13,176 nt of DNA, from the NCBI GenBank assembly GCA_026770585.1, contig MU646818.1:219554-232729 (forward strand), read 5' to 3'. Below are positions 7,106 to 12,975 of this stretch, piece by piece. This DNA comes from Baffinella frigidus. Its lineage: Eukaryota; Cryptophyceae; Cryptomonadales; Baffinellaceae. The notes beneath the pieces are model-generated. The model worked only from the letters and a program-made list of their open reading frames with translations. It searched no databases and was not told the DNA's origin. The number at the start of each line of letters is the position of its first letter. Position 1 is the stretch's first letter. The position numbers and the translations under genes are program-made.

Positions 7106-7819
7106 TCATTGCTTTGCGTCGAGCGCCGGGATGATGCAGACGTGCTCGGAGGCCGAGAAGGACACGCGCATCGTCAGCACGCCTGGCGCCGACGCCCAGG
7201 AACGCATGCCTTGCTCTTGATACTTCATTTCGCGCGACGCGGCGCGGATTCGCGTGGGTGCGGAGCGAAGCGAGGACCGGAGCTTTGGTCGCGGTTCCGG
7301 CGTGCGGGGAATTGGTAGGCGTTCCGGCGTGCGGGGCAACTGTTGGGGAGAATCCCAGAATGCGGGGGTCTCGTACACCACGTCTTGGTCGAGGTTCGCC
7401 GAGAAAGTAAGCCAGTCTTCCGTCCGGGTCGCTGATGATTCCTGGGGAAAGAATGGCAAGCGGTGGCGCGTGTCCGCGGTCTGCGCCCTGCTCGGCGACA
7501 CGTCGGTCTGCGCCTTGCAAGGCGAATCGTTGTTGTGCAGGCTCGCCGTCGTATTCGAGTGATGGGAAGCGTCCGCAGTCCTGCGGAGCGAGAGACTGAG
7601 TCCTTCGAGGTATGCGGCGAAGGACTCGTCGTCCCCTCGTGCCGCTACCTCCATCATCGCGACGAACCTCTTCTGGACGATACCCCGTGTCCTGGCAGTC
7701 GGTGATGAACTCTCCATCCTTTCTCCACGAGCGGGGGGCTGGTCAAGGTGATCGCCCAAGCTCTTGCGGCGTGGCTTGCCTGAGGCGCTGGACGTGACGA
7801 AGCGCATGATCTTCTGCAT
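7106..7819 (-). CDS. Hypothetical 237-aa disordered protein with RVSF motif
   Basis: No family recognised. The frame stays open upstream of 7819, but the first ATG is here, with a second only 12 bases on (7807). Features in order: RRKSL (residues 18-22), a possible basophilic-kinase site; a helix at 47-79 (KRFVAMMEVAARGDDESFAA then YLEGLSLSLRR); a Ser/Thr/His-rich linker; an aromatic-acidic patch EDWLTF...FWDSP (134-157); PRTPE twice (162-176); an Arg-rich region; and at 218-231 RVSFSASEHVCIIP. The last resembles the RVxF plus hydrophobic-pair docking signature of protein phosphatase 1 regulators. Codon choice is GC-rich like the 172-aa ORF. It is transcribed away from the right-arm ORF. The role as a PP1 partner is inference from a short motif only. 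Confidence 0.5.
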   Translation of the reverse strand: MQKIMRFVTSSASGKPRRKSLGDHLDQPPARGERMESSSPTARTRGIVQKRFVAMMEVAARGDDESFAAYLEGLSLSLRRTADASHHSNTTASLHNNDSPCKAQTDVSPSRAQTADTRHRLPFFPQESSATRTEDWLTFSANLDQDVVYETPAFWDSPQQLPRTPERLPIPRTPEPRPKLRSSLRSAPTRIRAASREMKYQEQGMRSWASAPGVLTMRVSFSASEHVCIIPALDAKQ

Positions 7820-8000
7820 GCCGTGTTGCTGACACTGGGGACCTGGCCCAGAAGGTAAGGAAGCGTCGTAGAGGATATGGGTTCGTCCGGGGGGAATAAA
7901 ACCCCCCCTTGCTTGGTTCGTCACGATTTTGTACCCCCTTGTTTGTCAAGACGTGCCTGTTGGTCGAACGGCGGGAGATCCGAACACTCAAGGAACCTGA

Positions 8001-8184
8001 TTTATTTTCCGATGTCTTTTACAAGTGATTTTACCGCGGCCGAATCGTCTCTCAAGGAAACGATTGACTTTTGATGGCGGGTTTCCCGTTTTTAGGGGAT
8101 TTGTACGGGGAGTCGCCCGAAATCGGGGAGCTTTGCCGTACAAAAATAATAGAAAGACACATGCAAAAGACATCGGAAAATAAA
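8001..8184. mobile_element. 184-bp element with 20-bp perfect TIRs
   Basis: TTTATTTTCCGATGTCTTTT at 8001-8020 is repeated inverted at 8165-8184. The interior includes GGCGGGTTTCCCG and ACGGGGAGTCGCCCG. It encodes nothing and is MITE-like. It sits between the 237-aa ORF and the right-arm boundary. Confidence 0.75.
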
Positions 8185-8186
8185 AA

Positions 8187-8226
8187 GGTTGTTTTCCGAT
8201 CGAATAGAAACGATCGGAAAACAACC
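8187..8226. repeat. 16-bp perfect hairpin
   Basis: GGTTGTTTTCCGATCG (8187-8202) pairs with CGATCGGAAAACAACC (8211-8226) across an 8-base loop. It directly abuts the 184-bp element and shares its TTTTCCGAT motif. It lies about 30 bases inside the start of the palindrome arm. Confidence 0.75.
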
Positions 8227-8256
8227 CTTTAGACTTTTTTTTGCGTCACATGATAA

Positions 8257-8297
8257 AAGTGCGTCCACCTATGTTTCAAGTGCGTCCACCTATGTCA
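8257..8297 (+). repeat. Doubled GTGCGTCCACCTATGT motif at arm boundary
   Basis: AAGTGCGTCCACCTATGT occurs at 8257 and again 21 bases on, in front of CAAGGGAAACATTCATG. The mirror is at 1820-1861. The inverted-repeat homology stops right at the outer copy. A related GTGTCC(G/A)CCTATGT motif lies in the family 4 repeats. Confidence 0.75.
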
Positions 8298-8338
8298 AGG
8301 GAAACATTCATGTATTTTTTTATTTACACATGTAGAGG

Positions 8339-8370
8339 CAAGGGGTATTTTTAGAAAAAAATACCCCTTG
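8339..8370. mobile_element. 32-bp perfect hairpin with 7-bp flanking duplication
   Basis: CAAGGGGTATTTTT (8339-8352) and AAAAATACCCCTTG (8357-8370) form a 14-bp perfect stem with an AGAA loop. It is flanked by GTAGAGG at 8332-8338 and again at 8371-8377. The left arm has a single (A)TAGAGG at this place and no hairpin. This behaves like an insertion with target duplication, although 32 bp is very short for a mobile element. Confidence 0.6.
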
Positions 8371-8564
8371 GTAGAGGACGTGAGTCAGCAAAAAAATCAA
8401 CAGGGGCAAGAACATGCAGCTGTTTAGGAAACACTTGCCTGGCCTACGACGCCTCGTAAGGAAACAGTTGCCTGGCTGCTCAAATTCATTTACACCTACC
8501 CACCTGGGCAGGCGAATCATGAGCCCCTTTGGCGAATCGATGCGTACATGTAACTCTTGAGGTC

Positions 8565-8590
8565 AGCTCAGCTCGGCGACGAGCTGAGCT
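8565..8590 (+). promoter_or_regulatory. Strong hairpin with GCGA loop in upstream region
   Basis: AGCTCAGCTCG (8565-8575) and CGAGCTGAGCT (8580-8590) form a perfect 11-bp stem around GCGA, a GNRA-type tetraloop when read on the ORF strand. It lies 107 bases before the ATG at 8698. The mirror copy is at 1551-1576. It could be a structured 5' leader or a relic palindrome. Confidence 0.5.
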
Positions 8591-8608
8591 CCGACTTTTA
8601 AAAAGCAA

Positions 8609-8651
8609 CTCCATACGCCCCAAAAACTCGCTCCATACGCCCCAAAAACTC
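8609..8651 (+). promoter_or_regulatory. Tandem 21-bp repeat upstream of the 172-aa ORF
   Basis: Two copies of CTCCATACGCCCCAAAAACT(C) at 8609-8629 and 8631-8651, separated by one G, end 46 bases before the ATG. The mirror copy is at 1490-1532. The position suggests a promoter element or 5' leader, but no factor can be named. Confidence 0.4.
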
Positions 8652-8697
8652 ACCCAGGAGCGTTCCCAAGGAACTGCAACCGACGCCAACACGCATC

Positions 8698-9216
8698 ATG
8701 CCCCTGCACGGGCCCCTGAAAGAGCTCGAGGCGAGGGTCGAGTCGCTCCGCCGTACGCACTCCGCGGTCCTCGGAGATGAGGGCCCGGCCTTGCTGGACT
8801 CGCTCGCAGAGATCGTGCGGCACTTCAAAGACAGGGCCGGCTCTGGCGGGGAGCTCAAGGCGGCGTCGCTTCCGGGCCCAAACCATCCTGCGAACGCCAT
8901 CGAAAGCTCTCGCGGAGACTATCGCCAGCCCCTCAACGACCCCAAGGGCCGCGTCTTTCGCACGACACCGTACATCGTCCGGGGCGCGTTGTCGGGACAG
9001 GTGGACATCCAGCAAGCAGCGGGCGCGGACGCCTCACCGCGCAAGTCGCCGCAGCCGGCCTCCTTCATTTCCAGCAAGCCGCCGCAGCTGCTCGACTTCC
9101 TCTCTCCTCTCACAAGTCCCCAAGTGGCCGTCCCCCAGTGGAAGTTCCCCCGCGACACGTCTCACCAAGAGCTCATGGCGTGGCTCGATGACACCGACGA
9201 CGAGGTTTCGGGTTGA
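8698..9216 (+). CDS. Hypothetical 172-aa protein (right-arm copy)
   Basis: Second copy of the helical/disordered 172-aa ORF, transcribed toward the outer edge of the palindrome like its partner. The ATG follows CACGCATC, 46 bases after a tandem pair of CTCCATACGCCCCAAAAACT-like units. Residues 69 (Glu) and 82 (Pro) differ from the left copy. Both changes come from single base substitutions and both alter the protein, so the few differences give no sign of purifying selection. The terminal WLDDTDDE codons lie within a 23-bp direct repeat that flanks a telomere-like insertion. The present stop is therefore probably created by that insertion, and the ancestral protein may have been longer. The function is unknown, and no enzyme motif is visible. 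Confidence 0.5.
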   Translation: MPLHGPLKELEARVESLRRTHSAVLGDEGPALLDSLAEIVRHFKDRAGSGGELKAASLPGPNHPANAIESSRGDYRQPLNDPKGRVFRTTPYIVRGALSGQVDIQQAAGADASPRKSPQPASFISSKPPQLLDFLSPLTSPQVAVPQWKFPRDTSHQELMAWLDDTDDEVSG

Positions 9217-9294
9217 GGGTGCAGGGTTCAGGTTTGAGGGTGCAGTGTGCAGGTGTAGGGTTGAGGGTTTAGGCTCGATGACACCGACGACGAG
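9182..9294 (+). repeat. Telomere-like insert flanked by 23-bp direct repeats (right arm)
   Basis: The 23 bases at 9182-9204 (GGCTCGATGACACCGACG...) recur exactly at 9272-9294. Between them are 67 bases of degenerate telomere-like sequence (GGGTTGAGGGTGCAGGGTTC...). The first copy encodes the acidic end of the 172-aa ORF. Mirror: 847-869 and 937-959. Confidence 0.85.
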
Positions 9295-9304
9295 AATGTG
9301 AAAC

Positions 9305-9507
9305 CCTGGAACATAAACCCAACACCCTACACCCTACACCCTGAACCCTAGACCCTAAAACCTAAAATCTAAACCCTAAACCCTAAACCCTAAACTCCAA
9401 ACCCCAAACCCCAAACCCCAAACCCCAAACCCCAATAAACCCTAACCCCTAAACCCTCACCCCCAAACTAACCCCTAAACCCTAAACCCTAAACCCTAAA
9501 CCCTGAA
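9305..9507 (+). repeat. Interstitial telomere-like block, CCCTAAA sense (right arm)
   Basis: Mirror of 634-836: CCCTAAA, CCCCAAA and CCCTACA heptamers. It separates the 172-aa ORF from the cysteine-rich fragment. Together with the left block it faces the spacer in telomere-fusion polarity. Confidence 0.9.
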
Positions 9508-9526
9508 CCTAGGACGGCACGGCTGA

Positions 9527-9841
9527 CTTCCTCGCGCACGACGTCGACTACCTCAACAACAATGTCCACCAGGAACAACTTCCCAATTGGGTAGTCACGA
9601 GCTAGCAGAATGTGGATGTTCCGTAGGGCAATTCGGGGACGGGGAAGCCGCTTGTGATTCATGTCCGCTGGGGACAACCTCATACCATGGCTCCCTGGTT
9701 GTTGGGGACTGTTTCTGTAGCCCAGGGTACACGGCGGACTCGGACGGGGTGGAGTGTGCCGCGTGTGCGCTGGGGCATTTCAAGCCGGTGGCCGGGGCGG
9801 GGAATTGTTCGCCATGCATGGCCCAGTGGTACGGGGACTGA
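9527..9841 (+). pseudogene. Cysteine-rich (ephrin-receptor/GCC2-GCC3-like) repeat fragment
   Basis: The open frame from 9527 (just after a TGA at 9524) to the TGA at 9839-9841 has no ATG start. It contains about 2.5 tandem repeats of roughly 34 residues. One starts CPPGTTSQLG, the next CPLGTTSYHG, and a third runs CALGHFKPVAGAGNCSPC. Each has the C-x-C-x(2)-G and C-x(2)-C spacing of the cysteine-rich ephrin-receptor-like / GCC2-GCC3 class of extracellular repeats, which are abundant in large surface proteins of algae and alveolates. An upstream CCACCAG (9566-9572) could serve as a splice acceptor. The frame stops seven residues after the last cysteine, right beside a 105-bp TIR element. I infer a truncated exon or pseudogene; an exon of a larger spliced gene is the alternative. 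The family assignment rests on cysteine spacing only. Confidence 0.55.
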
Positions 9842-9843
9842 TC

Positions 9844-9948
9844 TATCCCTTAAGTGGCGAGTAGGCTCATACGCCCTACCGTAGGGCCATAGGACCTGCC
9901 TAGGACCTATCGGGGGTCAGTTTTGACCCCCTCGCCACTCACGGGATA
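9844..9948. mobile_element. 105-bp TIR element, family 2 (right arm)
   Basis: Mirror copy of the 193-297 element. It sits three bases beyond the stop of the cysteine-rich fragment, so its insertion may have truncated that gene. No clear target duplication could be separated from the TIRs. Confidence 0.75.
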
Positions 9949-10040
9949 CGTATATGAACGCTGGATTGGTGGGCCACCTCAGGTGGCGACGCCCCGAGCT
10001 GTCCTGGGGCCCCGTTCTCCTCTGTTACTTCTTAAGTTAA

Positions 10041-10169
10041 CAGAGGTTCCACTTTTGCTTTGAGACGTTCCACTCTCGACTTTTGTCTCGGTGGGCCGCG
10101 CTCGAGAAGCAAGAGGAATACAAGCAAGCTAGAAGACGCCAAGCAAGTAAGAAGAGCGGACCTCTATGA
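10041..10169 (+). other. Possible exon at the arm's outer edge
   Basis: A frame bounded by TAA (10038-10040) and TGA (10167-10169) reads RWAALEKQEEYKQARRRQAS-like, a strongly helical, lysine/glutamate-rich peptide. GTTAACAG at 10036-10043 could be a splice acceptor, and AAGCAA followed by GTAAGA at 10147 a donor. The mirror copy covers 1-99 on the minus strand. The peptide vaguely recalls the third helix of HMG boxes, but the evidence is too short to name it. Confidence 0.2.
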
Positions 10170-10525
10170 GGTTTCGATGAGAGTGAGTCTGTGTGAGGTT
10201 TCGGTAGGTTGTGCTCAGGAGAGGTCTGCGCTTCCTCCCCCGAGGCTGGGCCAGGCGCGCGGCTTAAGTTACGCGCGTAACTTAACGCCACGTAGCCTGC
10301 CCCCCGCAGGAGCAGTGCTCCGCCCCGGCGCCGTAGCCTTTCCATCTGGTCCTCAACCCGGGCCCGTCCTGGACTACGTCCTCACACCCTCTAGGCGAGG
10401 TCTACGAAGGACGTACGTTTTCCTCTGTAGCTAGGACTGCCTTTTCGGCGCTGTCTCGTGTACCGTAAATCGCATCTCACGCCATTCATGTGCTGAGGAG
10501 AGGACGCCTTGTGTCTTACCAGGTT
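10141..10525. other. Unique sequence right of the palindrome
   Basis: No convincing gene. An exact 22-bp palindrome lies at 10264-10285. GAGGTTTCG is doubled near 10170 and 10196. An open frame from 10060 to 10434 lacks an ATG start and other support. Confidence 0.5.
10264..10285. promoter_or_regulatory. 22-bp perfect palindrome
   Basis: TTAAGTTACGC followed by its exact reverse complement. It could be a dimeric factor site or a relic of a TIR junction, since TTAAGT also occurs in the family 2 ends. Confidence 0.4.
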
Positions 10526-10583
10526 GAGCCCTCCTTGCCTCTCAAGCTGCGAGTGAGCCCTCCTTTCCTTTCAAGCTGCGAGC
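10526..10583 (+). repeat. 29-bp tandem duplication
   Basis: GAGCCCTCCTTGCCTCTCAA at 10526 and GAGCCCTCCTTTCCTTTCAA at 10555, each followed by GCTGCGAG. Two units. Confidence 0.85.
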
Positions 10584-10780
10584 TGTGCGGACTGTGCCTG
10601 GCGCCTTGGGCCTTTGGAAGCCCAGGGATTTGGGATACCCCGCTAGACTGAGAAGGATCTATTGAAATGGTTTTCATTTCATTAGGCGGCCTAATTAAAT
10701 TATGGGTCTTCCCGAGCATTTCCTATTCAATTACTGTGAAAGATTAAAATAGTTCAGGAAGTTGGTTCAGCAGTTCCACC

Positions 10781-10832
10781 GATAAGGAAGCATGGCCTCT
10801 CTACAGAACCAGTTCCTGTGTCCACCTATTTG
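10781..10832 (+). repeat. Family 4 repeat, partial copy E
   Basis: AAGGAAGCATGGCCTCTCTA, CAGAACCAGTTCCTGTGTCC, then ACCTATTTGCC. This is the central part of the family, located outside the palindrome. Confidence 0.65.
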
Positions 10833-10976
10833 CCATTGAGTTGCTTTTTTCAGGGGCGTCAGGTCTAACGTGGACTAGTTGCCCTATGAGGAAAGTGTCG
10901 GGGTGGTTGTGCAAGGTCAGAACAAGTCGCAAAATCCTACCCCTAAGCGGGGCCATCTTTTCCAAGGCGGGTCGGA

Positions 10977-11138
10977 CCAAACAACGGACTACGAAGGGAT
11001 TCGTCAATAACCCATAAGCGATAAGACATGCGACCCCACGGTAGGCAACTCGTAGGGACATAGGGGGGTTCTTACGGATAAGGTCACGGAAACTCTTACA
11101 TTTCCTGCCCGAACATTCCTTCGTAGCCCGCTGTGTGG
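10977..11138. mobile_element. 162-bp TIR element, family 3, copy 2
   Basis: CCAAACAACGGACTACGAAG opens and CTTCGTAGCCCGCTGTGTGG closes. The interior matches 4527-4688 at GCGATAAGACATGCGACCC and CTTACGGATAAGGTCACGG. It lies outside the palindrome, so the family is dispersed. Confidence 0.85.
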
Positions 11139-11192
11139 GAAAGCTTGCAATTCATTGGGGGGCAGCTCAGAAGCTGGGAGCAGCTGCAGCGC

Positions 11193-11535
11193 CTAAACCC
11201 TAAATCCTAAACCCTACACCCTACACCCTAAACCCCAAACCCCAAACCCAAAACCCTAAATCCTAAACCCAAAACCCTAAACCCTAAACCTTAAACCTAA
11301 ACCCCAAACCCTAAACCCTAAATCCTGAACCCTAAACCCTGCACCCTAAACCCTAAATCCTAAATCCTAAATCCTAAACCCAGAACCCTAATTCCTGAAC
11401 CCTAAACCCTACACACTGAATCCTAAACCCCAAACCTTAAACCCTAAACCCTAAACCTTAAACCCTAATGCCTAAATCTCAAACCCAAGACCCTAGACCC
11501 TAAACCGTAAACCCTAAACTCTAAACCCTCAATCC
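11193..11535 (+). repeat. Degenerate CCCTAAA array
   Basis: About 49 heptamers, mostly CCCTAAA with CCCCAAA, TCCTAAA, CCCTGAA and CCTTAAA variants. It begins right after GCTGCAGCGC. All are C-rich on the plus strand. Confidence 0.9.
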
Positions 11536-11706
11536 TGGACCCTAAACCCTATACCCTACACCCTACACCCTACACCCTACACCCTACACCCTACACCCTA
11601 CACCCTACATCCTACACCCTACACCCTATACCCTACACCCTACACCCTACACCCTACACCCTACACCCTACACCCTACACCCTACATCCTACACCCTACA
11701 CCCTAC
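11536..11706 (+). repeat. Homogenised CCCTACA variant array
   Basis: About 24 nearly uniform CCCTACA units (occasional TCCTACA or CCCTATA), in contrast to the ragged array before it. This suggests a recent local amplification of one variant. Confidence 0.95.
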
Positions 11707-12047
11707 AACCGAAACCAAAAACCATAAATCCTCAACCATAAACAAAACACCATAAAGCATACAGCATAAACCATAAACCATAAACCATAAACCACAGACC
11801 ATAAACAAGAAACAAAAAGCAAGAAATAATAAACCATGCAAGATGAACCATGAACCATAATCAATGGACCATAAAAAATAAACCATAATAATAATCAATA
11901 AACCATAAACCATAAACTATAAACTGTAAACTATAAACCATGAACCATAAACCATAAACTATACATCACAAAATATAAACCATAAACCATAAACCATATA
12001 CCATAATCCATTAACCATAAACAAACGAACAAAAACATGAACCACAA
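11707..12047 (+). repeat. CCATAAA variant array
   Basis: AT-rich continuation of the array with ACCATAA-type heptamers and more decay toward its end. Minus-strand reading frames rich in MVYGLWF are products of the repeat. Confidence 0.85.
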
Positions 12048-12250
12048 ATCCTCTGTCAAATCACTTTGGTGCTTTACTCTCTTTGGGGAACGTCGACCCC
12101 TTAGGGGCTCCAACCCCGCAGATTGCTTGTGCAATTTAGTGTGGTCTACCCGGAATTCTTAAGTTGACGGAATTCTTAAGTCCGAAACCAGACTGCCGAA
12201 TTCGGAGGGTATTTTAGGAGCAGGAACCGTTTCGGTTCCGGCTCAAGGGG
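12048..12250. repeat. Short repeats and hairpins after the array
   Basis: CGGAATTCTTAAGTTGA and a near-copy are in tandem at 12151-12184 (17-bp period). CCGAATTCGG lies near 12196. GGAACCG/CGGTTCC form a hairpin at 12223-12239, extended by GAGC/GCTC. Confidence 0.7.
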
Positions 12251-12600
12251 AAAGTGGGGGGTCCGACACGGGAATCCCCAACCTTCAGTCCAAGGGAGGA
12301 CCGGCACGCCAGCTCCTCGCATGTTGAGTACAAAGCCGAAACATCAGCCCCTGGCCTTTTACTTCGCTCATCCCCACCGCGCTCCGCGTACAGTTCGTTG
12401 GGTTGTGCGCTGATGCTTGATGCCCTCTCCTGCTATCCACGTGTGCGTCTAGCACTTCACCGCCTTAGGGCGTGGCCATGCAAGGGAGGACTGACAGCTG
12501 TGCGCTTGCGCGGTGAATCCTGACTAAACCAGAAGCGCTGCCCAGCTTGCGTATGCGTCACAGCACTCCTCCTCCTTGGGACGCAAGCAGGCTTAGGCTC
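12251..12600. other. GC-rich stretch, unassigned
   Basis: A plus-strand frame at 12254-12523 is open for 89 codons but starts with GTG, and I recognise nothing in it. The composition differs from the neighbouring AT-rich array. It could be a fragment of a transposon or gene. Confidence 0.4.
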
Positions 12601-12638
12601 AGGGCATGCTAGTCGCTGAGGTGCAGGGCATGCTAGTC
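12600..12638 (+). repeat. 24-bp-period direct repeat
   Basis: CAGGGCATGCTAGTC at 12600-12614 and again at 12624-12638. Confidence 0.85.
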
Positions 12639-12714
12639 TGGTGGGACCTTAACGCATGTCTTGACAGGTTATGATCGCTTTTTGTACGCTGATGTAATAA
12701 GCTGATGGCTCGAA

Positions 12715-12770
12715 CGTCCTAAACGAAGCGTGCTCCTAAGAGTCACGTTTAGGACCTCCCTATTAGGGAG
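12715..12770. repeat. Two adjacent hairpins
   Basis: CGTCCTAAACG (12715-12725) pairs with CGTTTAGGAC (12746-12755). It is followed at once by CTCCCTATTAGGGAG (12756-12770), a 6-bp stem. Confidence 0.65.
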
Positions 12771-12804
12771 TCCAGGGGATAGCGCCCTGAACGTTGAACC
12801 CGTT

Positions 12805-12950
12805 TAAACCTTGAACCCCAACCCCCAAACCCTAAACCCTCAACCCTCAACCCTCAACCCCAAACCCTCATCACTAATCCCTGAACCCTAAACCCTAAAC
12901 CCTAAACCCTAAACCCTAAACCCTAAACCCTAAACCCTAAATTTTGAACC
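12805..12950 (+). repeat. Telomere-like block, CCCTAAA sense
   Basis: CCCTCAA units lead into about eight perfect CCCTAAA units near 12887-12942. Confidence 0.9.
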
Positions 12951-12975
12951 CTCTCTCTCTGACACTCTCTTTCCA

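Larger units (their letters stand above)
8258..10140 (-). repeat. Right arm of the giant inverted repeat
   Basis: Reverse complement of 1-1861 at well above 99 percent identity in the colinear part. Two base differences were found inside the 172-aa ORF (8904 versus 1237, and 8941 versus 1200). Indels cluster at the inner end: 8 bases are missing, about 9 are missing, and a 32-bp hairpin with a 7-bp duplication is present. This bookkeeping (39-9-8 = 22 bases) exactly explains why the inner boundary pairs as 1861 with 8258. The true outer edge is unknown because the left arm runs off the window. Confidence 0.97.

Noticed and set aside
6929-7318. 129-aa plus-strand frame with LLLTVTPPPPQ repeats
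   Set aside because: It is made by the 33-bp minisatellite and the reverse strand of the 237-aa ORF, and begins inside a TIR element.
1-10140. Reading the inverted repeat as a chloroplast-type IR or a viral terminal repeat
   Set aside because: No rRNA, tRNA, plastid or viral genes are present, and telomere-like heptamers and TIR elements fill the region instead.
11689-12134. Minus-strand frames rich in MVYGLWF resembling membrane segments
   Set aside because: They are translations of the ACCATAA heptamer array. Apparent hydrophobicity is an artefact of the repeat.
12254-12523. 89-aa frame in the GC-rich stretch
   Set aside because: It uses a GTG start and shows no domain or repeat structure I recognise. 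Reported only as an unassigned region.
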